From: Hyphomicrobiales bacterium
GTDB lineage: Bacteria; Pseudomonadota; Alphaproteobacteria; Rhizobiales; Rhizobiaceae
Reading direction: 5' to 3'
Assembly: GCA_900466005.1 (NCBI GenBank)
Contig: UEGQ01000010.1
Coordinates: 124,001 to 188,000, forward strand
Length of the DNA stretch: 64,000 nt
Part shown: positions 35,886-45,822 of the stretch, piece after piece
How the letters are laid out: each line of letters begins with the position of its first letter
Numbering within the stretch: the stretch's first letter is position 1
The notes under the pieces: model-generated
What the model was told of the DNA's origin: nothing
Database searches by the model: none
The model's input: only the letters and a program-made list of their open reading frames with translations
Translations under genes and position numbers: made by a program

Positions 35886-36920
35886 ATGGATGTCACCATC
35901 ACCAATATCCGCAAGGAATTCGGACAGTTCCCGGCGCTGCACGACGTTTCGCTATCCGTCGGCTCCGGTGAGCTGATCGCGCTCCTCGGTCCCTCCGGCT
36001 CCGGCAAGACGACGCTTCTGCGCCTGATCGCCGGGCTCGAACAGCCGACCGCGGGCCAGATCTTCTTCGGCGACGAGGATGCCTCGCTGAAGAGCGTGCA
36101 GGAGCGTCATATCGGTTTCGTCTTCCAGCACTACGCGCTCTTCCGCCACATGACGGTCGCCGAAAACGTCGCCTTCGGCCTCAAGGTGCGACCGGGCGCC
36201 ACCCGCCCGCCGGCCGCCGAAATCCGCCGCCGCGTCTCCGAGCTCCTCGACATGGTGCACCTGAGCGGGCTGGACAAGCGCTATCCCGCCCAGCTTTCCG
36301 GCGGCCAGCGCCAGCGCGTGGCGCTCGCCCGCGCGATGGCGATCGAGCCGACCGTCCTGCTGCTCGACGAACCCTTCGGCGCACTCGACGCCAAGGTCCG
36401 CAAGGAGCTTCGCCGCTGGCTGAAGGAGTTCCACGACCGCACCGGCCACACCACCTTCTTCGTGACCCACGACCAGGAGGAGGCGCTCGAGCTCGCCGAC
36501 CGCGTGGTGGTGATGAGCCAGGGGACGATCGAGCAGGTCGGCACGGCGGACGACGTCTACGACCGCCCGAACAGCCCCTTCGTCTTCTCCTTCATCGGCG
36601 ATTCCTCCAGCCTGCCGGTCTCGGTCAAGGATGGCGCCGTGCTCTTCGAGGGCAAGAGGATCGGCATCGGCGACGCGGGTCCGGATGGTGACGGTAGCAT
36701 CTTCTTCCGCCCGCAGGACGTCGAGGCCGTCGTGGACGGCGACGCGCTTCGGGGGCGGGTGATCGCGAGCCGGCGTCTCGCCGGCACCCGGATCGTCGAG
36801 GTCGACATCTCGACCGACGGCACCGGCCACCACATCGAGATCGAGGTGCCGCTGGAGGCCCAGGTTGTGGTGGGCGGCGATATCCGCTTCCGCCTGCAGC
36901 ACTGGAAGCTGTTCCGGTAG
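35886..36920 (+). CDS. cysA: Sulfate ABC transporter ATPase CysA
   Basis: ATPase of 344 residues. Walker A is GPSGSGKTT (35-43), Q-loop FVFQHYALF, signature [14 protein letters not shown], Walker [13 protein letters not shown], switch [10 protein letters not shown]-terminal TOBE-like regulatory region follows. It energises the CysTW permease. Last gene of the operon; a GC hairpin follows. Confidence 0.96.
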   Translation: MDVTITNIRKEFGQFPALHDVSLSVGSGELIALLGPSGSGKTTLLRLIAGLEQPTAGQIFFGDEDASLKSVQERHIGFVFQHYALFRHMTVAENVAFGLKVRPGATRPPAAEIRRRVSELLDMVHLSGLDKRYPAQLSGGQRQRVALARAMAIEPTVLLLDEPFGALDAKVRKELRRWLKEFHDRTGHTTFFVTHDQEEALELADRVVVMSQGTIEQVGTADDVYDRPNSPFVFSFIGDSSSLPVSVKDGAVLFEGKRIGIGDAGPDGDGSIFFRPQDVEAVVDGDALRGRVIASRRLAGTRIVEVDISTDGTGHHIEIEVPLEAQVVVGGDIRFRLQHWKLFR

Positions 36921-36923
36921 GGC

Positions 36924-36945
36924 AGGGGGAGGCGCACGTCCCCCT
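36924..36945. terminator. Hairpin between convergent cysA and dctM
   Basis: AGGGGGA / TCCCCCT stem of 7 bp with an 8-nt loop in the 24-bp gap between the stops. No clear T-tract, so a bidirectional terminator is only likely. Confidence 0.4.
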
Positions 36946-38255
36946 TACACCAGGAAGATCGAGATGATCGGAAAGGCGGTGAGGATGACGATGCGCAGGA
37001 GGTCGGCGGTCACGAAGGGAACGATCCCGCGGTAGGTCTCGCGGATTTCGACGTCCCGCGACATCCCGGAGATGATGAACAGGTTGAGGCCGACCGGCGG
37101 GGTAATCATGCCGATCTCGGCCACCATCAGCACGAGGATGCCGAACCAGATCGCGAAATGCTCGGGGCTGAGCCCGAAATCCATGGCGGTGACGATCGGG
37201 AAGAAGATCGGCACGGTGAGTACGATCATCGACAGCGAATCCATGATGCAGCCGAAGACGATGTAGAGCAGCAGGATGATGACGAGCACCGTCATCGGGG
37301 CAAATCCCTGCGCCGTCACCCATTCCGCCCCCACCTGCGGCAGGCGGGAGAAGGCGAGGAAGGAGTTGAACACCGAGGCGCCGAGCACGATGAAGAAGAT
37401 CATGCCGGTCGAAACCGCCGTGTCCTTGAAGCAGGCGAGCAGCGACCTGCGGTCGAGGCCACCCTTCGCCCAGGCGACGAGGCCTGCACCGCCGGCGCCG
37501 ATCGCGGCGGCCTGCGTCGGCGTGAACCAGCCGAGATAGATGCCGCCGACGACGAGGAAGAAGATCGCCGCGACAGGCCAGACGGCGATGAGGGCCGGCA
37601 CACGCTCGGCCCACGGAACGCGTGCGGCGTGGCCGGCGCTCTCCGGCTTCACCCGCACGTAGATTGCGATCACCAGCAGGTAGGAGAGGGCGGCGAGCAG
37701 TCCCGGCACGAAGGCGGCGAGGAAGAGCTTGGCGATGTTCTGCTCGGCGAGGATCGCATAGATGACGAGTACCACCGAGGGCGGAATGAGAATGCCGAGC
37801 GTGCCGCCGGCGGCGAGCGTCGCGCTCGCAAGCCCCCCCGAATAGCCGTTGCGTTTCAGCTCCGGCAGGGCCACCTGCGCCATGGTCGCGGCGGTCGCAA
37901 GCGACGAGCCGCAGATCGAGCCGAAGCCGGCGCAGGCCCCGACGGCCGCCATCGCGACTCCACCCTTGCGATGCCCGAGAAAGGCGGCGGCGGCGTTGAA
38001 GAGCGCCTGGCTCATGCCGCCGCGGGCGGCGAATTGCCCCATCAGCAGGAAGAGCGGAATGATCGACAGCGAATAGTTGGCGTTCGTCGCCCAGGAGATC
38101 GCCTTCATCTGCGAGAGGATCGGCGTCCACTTGCCGAGCACGATATAGGTGCCGACGATGCCCGTGCCGAGCATGGCCGCGGCGATCGGCACGCGCATGA
38201 AGATCAGGAGAATGAGAACCGGAAAGGACCAGAGACCGATTTCGACGCTGCTCAT
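36945..38255 (-). CDS. TRAP transporter large permease, DctM family
   Basis: Membrane protein of 436 residues with about 12 helices, the ion-coupled translocation subunit of a TRAP transporter. Family segments include GSICGSSLATAATMAQVALPELKRNGYS, AAGGTLGILIPPSVVLVIYAILAEQN and ITPPVGLNLFIISGMS. The start overlaps the dctQ stop by one base (ATGA). Substrate class is probably an organic acid. Confidence 0.94.
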   Translation of the reverse strand: MSSVEIGLWSFPVLILLIFMRVPIAAAMLGTGIVGTYIVLGKWTPILSQMKAISWATNANYSLSIIPLFLLMGQFAARGGMSQALFNAAAAFLGHRKGGVAMAAVGACAGFGSICGSSLATAATMAQVALPELKRNGYSGGLASATLAAGGTLGILIPPSVVLVIYAILAEQNIAKLFLAAFVPGLLAALSYLLVIAIYVRVKPESAGHAARVPWAERVPALIAVWPVAAIFFLVVGGIYLGWFTPTQAAAIGAGGAGLVAWAKGGLDRRSLLACFKDTAVSTGMIFFIVLGASVFNSFLAFSRLPQVGAEWVTAQGFAPMTVLVIILLLYIVFGCIMDSLSMIVLTVPIFFPIVTAMDFGLSPEHFAIWFGILVLMVAEIGMITPPVGLNLFIISGMSRDVEIRETYRGIVPFVTADLLRIVILTAFPIISIFLV

Positions 38256-38794
38256 CAGTGGCTACCCATGGAGACGAGGATGGAGTTGCCGTGGCGGAGC
38301 GCGCGAAGATCGGCGGCGACGACGAAGAGACAGATGAGGAGATTGGCGAGCATCAGCACGAAGGCGGCGGCAAAGCCCCACCAGACCGGCAGCAGCAGCA
38401 GCGGGGTCGTTTCGCCGTTGGCATATTTGTCGAGAAGCCCGATGCCGTGCCGCCACGTGAGCACCGCAAAGAGGATGGCGACGATGAGGTCGCCGGCAAG
38501 TTGTGCGTAGTCCATCGCCTTGCCGCCGAAGGCGCTCATCACGAGATCGACGCCGACATGCCCGCGTTTCAGCTGGCAATAGGGCAGGAAGGCGAAGACC
38601 GCCAGACCGCAGAGCGCCTCGACGAGTTCGATTTCGCCGGGAAGCGGGCGGATGGTCACGCTGCCGACGATCGAAACGCCGGTGAGGAGGCAGGCGAGAA
38701 CGAGGCAGGCGCCGCCGAAGACGACGAGCGTGGTGGCGAGCCCAGCGGCCCGGCGCTCCCAGCGCCCGAATGCGGAAATAGTCTCGATCGCCAT
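38255..38794 (-). CDS. TRAP transporter small permease, DctQ family
   Basis: Membrane protein of 179 residues with four helices, the DctQ-type partner of the large permease. Visible features are RRAAGLATTLVVFGGACLVLACLLTGVSIVGSV, PGEIELVEALCGLAVFAFLPYCQLKRGHVGVDLV (the conserved RGHI/VxVD motif) and a third/fourth helix pair. It is 94 bp after dctP. Confidence 0.93.
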   Translation of the reverse strand: MAIETISAFGRWERRAAGLATTLVVFGGACLVLACLLTGVSIVGSVTIRPLPGEIELVEALCGLAVFAFLPYCQLKRGHVGVDLVMSAFGGKAMDYAQLAGDLIVAILFAVLTWRHGIGLLDKYANGETTPLLLLPVWWGFAAAFVLMLANLLICLFVVAADLRALRHGNSILVSMGSH

Positions 38795-38888
38795 GTCTTC
38801 CTCGATGTCTCCTCGATCCGGAACGCGGCACCCGTGGTGCGGAAAGGACGGGGCCGGGCGCCCTGCGGCAAACCCGGCCCGCCGGGGC

Positions 38889-39923
38889 TTACTTGCTGTA
38901 CTGGTCGATCAGCGCGACGGCGTCGTTGTAGAGCGTCGTCCCGTCGAGGCCCTTGGCGTCCATGTCGGCGATCCAGGCCTTGGTCACGTTCTCGCCGGCG
39001 GCCCGCCAGCGGGCGGTTTCGGCCTCGTCCAGCATGATCGTCGTGTTGCCGGCCTTGTCGGCAATCTCCTTGCCGCGGATGTCGCCCTTGTCCATGGCAA
39101 CGCCGAAGAGGCGGGCGAGTTCGCGGCCGGAATTGGCGTCGACCACCTTCTTGAGGTCGTCCGGCATGGCATCATAGCTGTCCTTGTTCATCGCGAACAG
39201 GAAGGTGCCGGTATAGAGGCCGTTCTTGCCGGAAAAACCGGTGTGGTTCGGCGCGAGTTCGGCAATCTTGATCGCCGGCGTGACTTCCCACGGAACGACG
39301 GTGCCGTCGATGACGCTCTTCGACAGGCTCTCCGGCACGGCCGTCACCGGCATGCCGATCGCCGAGGCGCCCATCGCCTCCAGCATCTGGTTGACCACCT
39401 TGGAGGTGCCGCGCAGCTTCAGCCCGTTCATGTCCTCCAGCGATTTCACCGGCTTGGAGCCGATCGTGTGGATGAGGCCGGGGCCGTGGGTATGCACGGC
39501 AAGCACGTGGTAGTCCTGCAATTCGTCCTTCAGGTGCTTCTCGTAGTAGTCGTAGAAGGCAAGCGAGGTCGCTTCGCCCGTCGTCACCATGAAGGGCAGT
39601 TCGAAGGCTTCCGATTTCGGGAAGCGGCCGGGCGTGTAGCCGATGACGGTCCAGATCAGGTCGACGACGCCGTCCTTCACTTGGTCGACGAGTTCGGACG
39701 GCTTGCCGCCGAGCTGCATCGCCGGATAGAGCTCGACTTCGATGCGTCCGCCCGAATCGGCCTTGACCTTCTCCGCCCAGGGCGTGAGCACCTTGGCCGG
39801 AATGGTCGCCTGCGGCGGCAACATCTGGTGCAGTCTGAGAACGACGTCCGCCGCAAAGGATGCGGTGGCGGACAGCGCGAGTGCGAGGCCGGCGAGCCCC
39901 GTCATGACGGTCTTGTGAAGCAT
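38889..39923 (-). CDS. TRAP transporter solute-binding protein, DctP family
   Basis: Periplasmic binding protein of 344 residues with a signal peptide (MLHKTVMTGLAGLALALSA, cleavage near SFA-ADV). DctP features include LRLHQMLPPQATIPAKVLTPWAEKV, GGRIEVELYPAMQLGGKPSELVDQVKDGVVDL and the specificity-helix segment LKLRGTSKVVNQMLEAMGASAIGMPVTAVPESL with the conserved carboxylate-binding Arg. The ATG at 39923 has GGGAGGAG upstream; ATG 39941 lacks one. Ligand unknown. Confidence 0.93.
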   Translation of the reverse strand: MLHKTVMTGLAGLALALSATASFAADVVLRLHQMLPPQATIPAKVLTPWAEKVKADSGGRIEVELYPAMQLGGKPSELVDQVKDGVVDLIWTVIGYTPGRFPKSEAFELPFMVTTGEATSLAFYDYYEKHLKDELQDYHVLAVHTHGPGLIHTIGSKPVKSLEDMNGLKLRGTSKVVNQMLEAMGASAIGMPVTAVPESLSKSVIDGTVVPWEVTPAIKIAELAPNHTGFSGKNGLYTGTFLFAMNKDSYDAMPDDLKKVVDANSGRELARLFGVAMDKGDIRGKEIADKAGNTTIMLDEAETARWRAAGENVTKAWIADMDAKGLDGTTLYNDAVALIDQYSK

Positions 39924-40082
39924 GTTCTCCTCCCAAAGCATGCGGACATGGCGCGAAGCGGATGCCGGTTTTCTCCCTGTCGTCGGCGCCGTGCCGCGGC
40001 TTTTGCCCGCACGGTTCGCCGCCGTCTCCCGGCAATCCTCCGATGATCATGCTTGCAGAAGTCCGCCGCGTCATCAAATAAC

Positions 40083-40103
40083 GTTATGATCCGAAATCAT
40101 AAC
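40083..40103. promoter_or_regulatory. Perfect inverted repeat upstream of dctPQM
   Basis: GTTATGAT-N5-ATCATAAC, perfect 8-bp arms with a 5-bp spacer, 160 bp before dctP. AT-rich in a GC-rich context, it looks like an operator for a GntR- or LysR-type regulator not encoded nearby. The rest of the 443-bp gap (39924-40366) holds no convincing gene; a 71-codon frame at 40113-40325 has atypical codon use. Confidence 0.5.
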
Positions 40104-40366
40104 TATTCTGGTATGGAAAACGGCCATCCTTGGCATTTTTCCCTACTGTTGTGTTTCGGTTTTCTCCTGCCGGACCGTGTTCTGACTGCGGCTGGCGGCG
40201 CCGATGAAGGGGACCACAAGCGCGCTCGTCGCGGTGCGGGTCACTGCCATCTCAACGCCTTCGGGATGCGACAACTACTACCGGAATCTTGGGGTTATAT
40301 TTCCGCTTTAGTTGTGCTCTGCTAGGCGCGCAGGGGTATTTTTTGTCAAGGTAGGGGAAGTGCACC

Positions 40367-41446
40367 ATGGTCGTCGTCAGTACGTTCAATGTCGAAAATC
40401 TGTTCTCGCGTCCGAAGGTTCTGAACATGGCGGACCACGCGCAGGCGGCGGAGATACTGAAGCGCGTCAACCGGTTTTCCGAACTCCTGGACATGCGCAA
40501 CTATCGCCCTTATGCCGACGAAATCCGGACGCTCTACGTCGAGCTCAAGGACTATCTGACGATCAATATCCGTTCCTCGCGGGTCGGCCGCAACATCCTG
40601 ACGGCCGACGGCGACCTGATCGCCAAGGGGCGGGAGGACTGGGACGGCTTCGTCGACCTCAAGCGCGAACGCTTCAGTGAGGAGCAGATCCAGTTCACCG
40701 GCAAGGTGATCAAGGAGGTCGAGCCCGACATCCAGTGCTTCGTCGAGGTCGAGAGCGCCGGCACGCTGGCGCGGTTCAACACCGACATCCTGAACTCGTG
40801 GTTCAAGGACAAGATCGTCGTCGACGGCAACGATCCGCGCGGCATCGACGTCGCGCTCGCGAGCCGCGCCCTCTACCCGATCAGGACGGCAAAGACCAAT
40901 GTCTTCGCGCGGGATACCGAAGGCATCATCTTCTCCCGCGACTGCCTCGAAGTGGAGATCGACATCGACGGCCGGTCGCTCTTCATCCTGGTCAACCATT
41001 TCAAGGCAAAGGACGCGACGCCTGCGGTGTCGGACCATAAGCGCATGCGCCAGGCGAAGGCGGTCGCGCAGATTCTCAGGACCCGCTACGACCTTTCGAC
41101 GGACCTCGTGCTGGTCGCCGGCGACTTCAACGACGAGCCGGACAGCGGTCCGCTGGAGCCGCTCCTCGCGGCCCCGGAACTCACCAATGTCCTCGATGTC
41201 GTCGACTGGCCGCAGGATGACCGCTGGACCTACTATTACGGCAAGAAGCACGAGCGCAACGCGATCGACTACATCCTCGTCTCGGATGCGCTGAAGCCGT
41301 TCGTGACGCGGGCGGGCTTCGAGCGTCGCGGCATCGCCGGGCTCGACGAGATCACCGGCGGCGCCGAGAGCTCTTTCCCCGGCATCACAAGCTGGAAGCT
41401 TGCCGCTTCCGATCATGCGGCACTCTGGGTCGAACTCGACCTCTGA
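40367..41446 (+). CDS. Endonuclease/exonuclease/phosphatase-family protein
   Basis: Protein of 359 residues with the DNase I-like fold. Motifs: STFNVENLF (metal-binding Asn/Glu), FVEVESAG, LFILVNHFKAK, VLVAGDFNDEPDSGP (catalytic D and N) and the C-terminal SDHAALWVEL (catalytic D-H). No signal peptide is visible. Substrate could be DNA, a phospholipid or another phosphodiester. It faces the convergent betA gene 32 bp away. Confidence 0.85.
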   Translation: MVVVSTFNVENLFSRPKVLNMADHAQAAEILKRVNRFSELLDMRNYRPYADEIRTLYVELKDYLTINIRSSRVGRNILTADGDLIAKGREDWDGFVDLKRERFSEEQIQFTGKVIKEVEPDIQCFVEVESAGTLARFNTDILNSWFKDKIVVDGNDPRGIDVALASRALYPIRTAKTNVFARDTEGIIFSRDCLEVEIDIDGRSLFILVNHFKAKDATPAVSDHKRMRQAKAVAQILRTRYDLSTDLVLVAGDFNDEPDSGPLEPLLAAPELTNVLDVVDWPQDDRWTYYYGKKHERNAIDYILVSDALKPFVTRAGFERRGIAGLDEITGGAESSFPGITSWKLAASDHAALWVELDL

Positions 41447-41478
41447 GAGCCGGAGCGCCTCGCAGCGCTCCGCGACGG

Positions 41479-43131
41479 TCAGCGGTCGCTCGTTTCCCAG
41501 CGCGGATTGATCCACGGCTCCTGGTTCGACCGCGGCAGCGGCTGCTTGCCGAGAATGTGGTCGGACGCCTTCTCGCCGGTCATGATCGACGGGCCGTTGA
41601 GGTTGCCGTAGGTGATGTCCGGGAAGATCGAGGAGTCCGCGACGCGCAGGCCCTCGACGCCGATCACCCGGCATTCCGGATCGACCACCGCTTGTCGGTC
41701 GTCCTTCGATCCCATCTTGTTCGTGCCGCAGGGATGGTAGGCGCTTTCCAGGTGCTCGCGCAGGAAGGCGTCGATTTGCTCGTCCGTCTGCACGTGCTCG
41801 CCCGGCTGGATTTCCGGACCGCGATAATCGTCGAATGCCTTCTGCCCGAAGATCTCGCGGGTGAGGCGCACGCAGTGGCGGAACTTCACCCAGTCTTCCT
41901 CGGTGCTCATGTAGTTGAAGCGGATCACCGGATCGGCCATCGGGTCGGGTGAGCGCAGCGTCACCGCGCCGCGCGACTTCGAGTGATTGTATCCGACATG
42001 CACCTGGAAGCCGTGGCTCTTCGCCGCCGCCTTGCCGTCGTAGGAGATGGCGACGGGCAGGAAGTGGAACTGGATGTCCGGCTGCTTCACGCCCGGCGCC
42101 GAGCGCACGAAGGCGCAGGTCTCGAACTGGTTCGAGGCGCCAAGCCCGGTGCCGGAGAACAGCCATTGGGCGCCTGCGACCCCCTGCCAGAACCACGGCA
42201 GCCAGGAATAGAGCGAGACCGGCTTCGTCGAGACCTGCTGGAAGTAGAACTCCATGTGGTCCATCAGATTGGCGCCCACGCCCGGCCGGTCGGCCACGAC
42301 CTCGATGCCCATCTCCTTCAGATGCGCCGCCGGCCCGATACCCGAGAGCATCAGCAGCTTCGGCGAATTGAAGGCCGAGGCCGAGACGATCACCTCGCGG
42401 TTGGCGCGCACCACCTCGATCTTGCCGGCGCGCTCGATTTCCACGCCGACCGCGCGGCCGTTCTCGACGACGACCTTGCGGGCGAAGCAGCGCACGAGTT
42501 CGACGTTCGGCCGTTTCAGCGCGGGCTTCAGATAGGCATTGGCGGCGGACCATCGGCGCGACTTCCAGATGGTCTGCTCCATCAGGCCGAAGCCTTCCTG
42601 CTTCTCGCCGTTATAGTCGTCCGTGACCTCGAAGCCCGCCTGCCGGCCCGCCTCGACGAAGGCCTTGAACAGCGGGTTCTTCACCGGCCCGCGCTGGACG
42701 TGCAGCGGCCCGTCGGTGCCGCGCCAGCCCTCCTGGCCGCCATGGGAATGCTCCATGCGCTTGAAGTAGGGCAGCACGTCCGCATAGCCCCAGCCCTTGG
42801 CGCCGGCCTCTTCCCAGCGGGTGAAGTCTTCCGCCGAACCGCGCACATAGACCATGCCGTTGATCGAGGACGAGCCGCCGATCACCTTGCCGCGCGGCGC
42901 GGTGATGCGCCGGTTGTTGAGGTTCGGCTCGGGCTCGGAGAGATAGCCCCAGTTGTAGCGCTTCATGCTCATCGGCCAGGCGAGCGCCGCCGGCATCTGG
43001 ATGAATGGCCCGGCATCCGACCCGCCATATTCGAGCACCATGACGGTATGCTTGCCGTCTTCCGACAGGCGGTAGGCCATGGCCGATCCGGCCGACCCGG
43101 AACCGATGATGATGTAGTCTGCGTTCTGCAT
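41479..43131 (-). CDS. betA: Choline dehydrogenase BetA
   Basis: GMC-family FAD oxidoreductase of 550 residues that oxidises choline to betaine aldehyde. The FAD motif GSGSAGS is at residues 10-16; [14 protein letters not shown] is GMC signature 1, [16 protein letters not shown] is signature 2, and the catalytic His is in [13 protein letters not shown]. Normally directly follows betB; here two small genes on the other strand lie between. A short relic of another betA start is at 44068-44106. Confidence 0.95.
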   Translation of the reverse strand: MQNADYIIIGSGSAGSAMAYRLSEDGKHTVMVLEYGGSDAGPFIQMPAALAWPMSMKRYNWGYLSEPEPNLNNRRITAPRGKVIGGSSSINGMVYVRGSAEDFTRWEEAGAKGWGYADVLPYFKRMEHSHGGQEGWRGTDGPLHVQRGPVKNPLFKAFVEAGRQAGFEVTDDYNGEKQEGFGLMEQTIWKSRRWSAANAYLKPALKRPNVELVRCFARKVVVENGRAVGVEIERAGKIEVVRANREVIVSASAFNSPKLLMLSGIGPAAHLKEMGIEVVADRPGVGANLMDHMEFYFQQVSTKPVSLYSWLPWFWQGVAGAQWLFSGTGLGASNQFETCAFVRSAPGVKQPDIQFHFLPVAISYDGKAAAKSHGFQVHVGYNHSKSRGAVTLRSPDPMADPVIRFNYMSTEEDWVKFRHCVRLTREIFGQKAFDDYRGPEIQPGEHVQTDEQIDAFLREHLESAYHPCGTNKMGSKDDRQAVVDPECRVIGVEGLRVADSSIFPDITYGNLNGPSIMTGEKASDHILGKQPLPRSNQEPWINPRWETSDR

Positions 43132-43261
43132 GGTGTTGGCCCGCTTAAGCTCTGTTAGGCATGGTTGAAGTTTGTGTCGTTAGTCCGCACGTGTCGGTTG
43201 ATTTCATTTCCGGCAACGCGTTCTCTTGGCGTGAAGTAACGATGACCGGTGGGCAGGTTGC

Positions 43262-43630
43262 ATGGCCACGAATGGCTTCCAGGACAGGTTGATACGAAAG
43301 CTGAGCGTGATTGAGCATGCCCGGCTGGCTAGCGAGGATGAGCGCAGGCGACAGCGCACGTCTGTCAGGGGCGGATTTCTGCGTGAATTCTGGAAGGATT
43401 TCTCGCGAGAGATGCAGCGGGGACTTGGCAAGAGTCTTCGCGCCGCCACGGTGATCTGTGCATTCGTTCTGCTTGGTGTGCTGGCTGGACACGTGTCCGG
43501 CCTGCTTTTCGTCATCTGGCTGGCTGTGACCTGCGGTCTGTTGGTCTATATGGCCGGCAAGACCCTGCACATCTTCTATGTGGTGACCGCTGCCTTGGTG
43601 ACCTTCGCCACTTGGAAGAGCACGCGGTAA
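43262..43630 (+). CDS. Small membrane protein between betA and betB (122 aa)
   Basis: Basic, charged N-terminal half (about 1-58, many Arg) followed by two hydrophobic helices (about 62-80 and 82-112). No family recognised. The N-terminus (MATNGFQDRLIRKL) resembles that of the next gene (MANERFTSKLINRL), so the two may be distant paralogues. Local base composition is lower in GC than the flanking bet genes. It lies antisense to the bet genes in a spot that is normally a short spacer. Confidence 0.6.
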   Translation: MATNGFQDRLIRKLSVIEHARLASEDERRRQRTSVRGGFLREFWKDFSREMQRGLGKSLRAATVICAFVLLGVLAGHVSGLLFVIWLAVTCGLLVYMAGKTLHIFYVVTAALVTFATWKSTR

Positions 43631-43740
43631 CGCAACAAACATCAGACTGTAGCTAGATTTCTCGAAGCCGGCGGTGTTTGTCATGATGTGAGACCAAGAG
43701 TTGCTTGGTTAGACTGGAAGTTGAGGTTGGATAAAGACGC

Positions 43741-44070
43741 ATGGCCAACGAGCGCTTCACCAGCAAGCTCATTAATCGCCTCAAAAACATGGAGCTTACC
43801 GAAGCCGATGCGTCGCGCCGTCGAGAGCAGGCGGCCATCGGCAGGAACATCTACCGGGATCGCCGCGATGTGCGTTCGCCATGCTACCGGATGCGCATCA
43901 AACGGATGCGCGACCTTGCCATTGCAGCGGGCCTGTTCGGCGCAATTGTTGTGCATGAGGTGTTTGGTATCAATCTGACCTTTTGCGCGATTGCCTTTGG
44001 AGTCTGCGGCGTCCTCATTTTCGAATGGCAGCGTCGGGAACGAGAAAAACGGGAACAGCATTTCGACTGA
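43741..44070 (+). CDS. Small membrane protein between betA and betB (109 aa), paralogue-like
   Basis: Charged N-terminal region (about 1-58) and two hydrophobic helices (about 59-75 and 80-95), then a highly charged tail. The start resembles that of the 43262 gene. The stop codon TGA falls within the relic of a betA start on the other strand, so the 3' end may have been created at an insertion junction. GC is lower than neighbours. Function unknown. Confidence 0.5.
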   Translation: MANERFTSKLINRLKNMELTEADASRRREQAAIGRNIYRDRRDVRSPCYRMRIKRMRDLAIAAGLFGAIVVHEVFGINLTFCAIAFGVCGVLIFEWQRREREKREQHFD

Positions 44071-44106
44071 GCCGGAACCGATGATGACGAAATTTGCGTT
44101 GTTCAT
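44068..44106 (-). pseudogene. Relic of a betA 5' end (13 codons)
   Basis: The minus strand reads MNNANFVIIGSGS, closely matching the BetA N-terminus [13 protein letters not shown], then diverges completely. At DNA level the segment ATCATCGGTTCCGG is identical to betA. It is about 940 bp upstream of the intact betA, just where the original betB-linked betA would begin. Confidence 0.7.
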
Positions 44107-44198
44107 GTTCTGATCCCAGCTCCGAGTATTCAACAAACCCTCCGTCAGATCCCGTCAAGCTGCTCCGGGTCTGAATGCCGCTGCCGTAGCCGCAATCC

Positions 44199-44320
44199 GA
44201 TCTCCCCCCTTGAGGGGGAGATGCCCGGCAGGGCAGAGGGGGGTAACGAAAGGCACTGCACGTGAGGGTCACCCCCCTCTGTCGGCTACGCCGACATCTC
44301 CCCCTCAAGGGGGGAGATCA
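44199..44320. repeat. RIME-like palindromic repeat pair upstream of the betA relic
   Basis: Two palindromic units in inverted orientation, each with a CTCCCCC...GGGGGAG stem. They match the units at 31139-31281 but in the opposite relative order. The element fills most of the 223-bp gap between the betA relic and the betB stop. Confidence 0.75.
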
Positions 44321-44329
44321 CCTCAAAGC

Positions 44330-45793
44330 TCAATACGGCGCCTCGCATTTGCCCATGCCGACATAGACCGTCTTCAACTCGGTATAGTGCTCCAGCGCGG
44401 CGGCCGAATTCTCCCGTCCGAAGCCGGATTGCTTCGAGCCGCCGAAGGGGATCTCGACCGGGCAGAGATTGTAGGTGTTGATCCAGAGCGTACCGGCTTC
44501 GAGTTCGTCGACCACTCTGTGTGCACGGGTGACGTCGGCGGTGAAGACGCCGCCGGCCAGCCCGAATTCGGTGGCGTTGGCGCGTGCGATCACGTCCGCC
44601 TCGTCGTCGAAGTCGAGCACGCACATCACCGGCCCGAAGATCTCTTCCCTGGCGATCGTCATCGTGTCGGTCACGTCGGCGAACACGGTCGGCTGGACGA
44701 AATAGCCTTCGCCGGAGACATTGTTCGGGATGCCGCCGCCGGTGACGAGGGTCGCACCTTCCGCCTTGCCCTTGGCGATGTAGCCGAGAACCTTCTCGCG
44801 CTGCGCCCAGGAAACGAGCGGCCCCATCTGCGTCGCCTCGTCCTGCGGATCACCGATCGCGATCGCCTCGGTCCGTTCCTTGAGGCGGGTGAGGAACTTT
44901 TCCTTGATGTCCGTATGCACGAAGACGCGGGTGCCGTTCGAGCAGACCTGGCCGGTCGAATAGAAATTGGCAAGCATGGCGCCGGAGATCGCGCTTTCGA
45001 CATCGGCATCGTCGAAGATGATCAGCGGCGACTTGCCGCCGAGTTCCATGGTGACGTGCTTCAGCTGCGAGGCCGCGGCACCCGCCACCTTGCGGCCGGT
45101 CGGCACCGAGCCGGTCAGGGACACCTTGGCGACGTCGGGATGCGAAACGAGCAGCGGACCGGTGTCGCGGTCGCCCTGGATGACGTTGTAGACACCCTTC
45201 GGCAGGCCCGCCTCGATCAGGATTTCAGCGATCTTCAACGCCCCGAGCGGGGTCACTTCCGACGGCTTGAAGACCATGGCGTTTCCGGCGGCGAGTGCCG
45301 GCGCGCCCTTCCAGCAGGCGATCTGCTGCGGGTAGTTCCACGCACCGATGCCGACGACCACGCCGAGCGGCACCCGCTTGGTATAGGCCCAGTCGGAGCC
45401 GAGCGGGATCTGGCTGCCGTTCAGCGCCGTCGCGGCGATGCCGCCGAAGAACTCGAAGCTGTCGGCGCCCGAGGTCGGATCGGCGACGATCGTCTCCTGG
45501 ATCGGCTTGCCGGTGTCGAGCGTTTCGAGCTCGGAGAGTTCGCGGTTGCGCTCGCGCATGATCTCGGCGGCTTTCTTGAGCACGCGCCCGCGTGCCGTCG
45601 GGCTCCACGACGCCCATTCCTTCTGCGCGCGCTTGGCGGAAGCGATCGCCTTCTCGACGATCTCCGGGGTGGCGGCGTGCAGCCTTGCGATCACCTCGCC
45701 GGTCGCCGGATAGATGCTCTCGATGACGGTGCCGCCGGTATCCTCGACGTATTCCCCGTCGATGAAGTGGGAGGCTTTCGGTTGGGCTTTCAT
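44330..45793 (-). CDS. betB: Betaine aldehyde dehydrogenase BetB
   Basis: NAD(P)-dependent dehydrogenase of 487 residues converting betaine aldehyde to glycine betaine. Catalytic residues are E250 (MELGGKSPL) and C284 ([10 protein letters not shown]). The coenzyme site includes [22 protein letters not shown] and the TGSVPTG turn. Length and motifs are standard. It follows betI with a 106-bp gap containing palindromic repeats. Confidence 0.96.
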   Translation of the reverse strand: MKAQPKASHFIDGEYVEDTGGTVIESIYPATGEVIARLHAATPEIVEKAIASAKRAQKEWASWSPTARGRVLKKAAEIMRERNRELSELETLDTGKPIQETIVADPTSGADSFEFFGGIAATALNGSQIPLGSDWAYTKRVPLGVVVGIGAWNYPQQIACWKGAPALAAGNAMVFKPSEVTPLGALKIAEILIEAGLPKGVYNVIQGDRDTGPLLVSHPDVAKVSLTGSVPTGRKVAGAAASQLKHVTMELGGKSPLIIFDDADVESAISGAMLANFYSTGQVCSNGTRVFVHTDIKEKFLTRLKERTEAIAIGDPQDEATQMGPLVSWAQREKVLGYIAKGKAEGATLVTGGGIPNNVSGEGYFVQPTVFADVTDTMTIAREEIFGPVMCVLDFDDEADVIARANATEFGLAGGVFTADVTRAHRVVDELEAGTLWINTYNLCPVEIPFGGSKQSGFGRENSAAALEHYTELKTVYVGMGKCEAPY

Positions 45794-45822
45794 GTCCTGT
45801 CTCCTGACGGGGTGTTGGCTTC

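Noticed and set aside
40113-40325. Small ORF upstream of the endonuclease-family gene
   Set aside because: Codon use is unlike neighbours, no Shine-Dalgarno, and it overlaps an AT-rich regulatory region.
44015-44308. Minus-strand ORF through the betA relic and the repeat
   Set aside because: It reads partly through the palindromic repeat and out of frame with the relic; not a gene.
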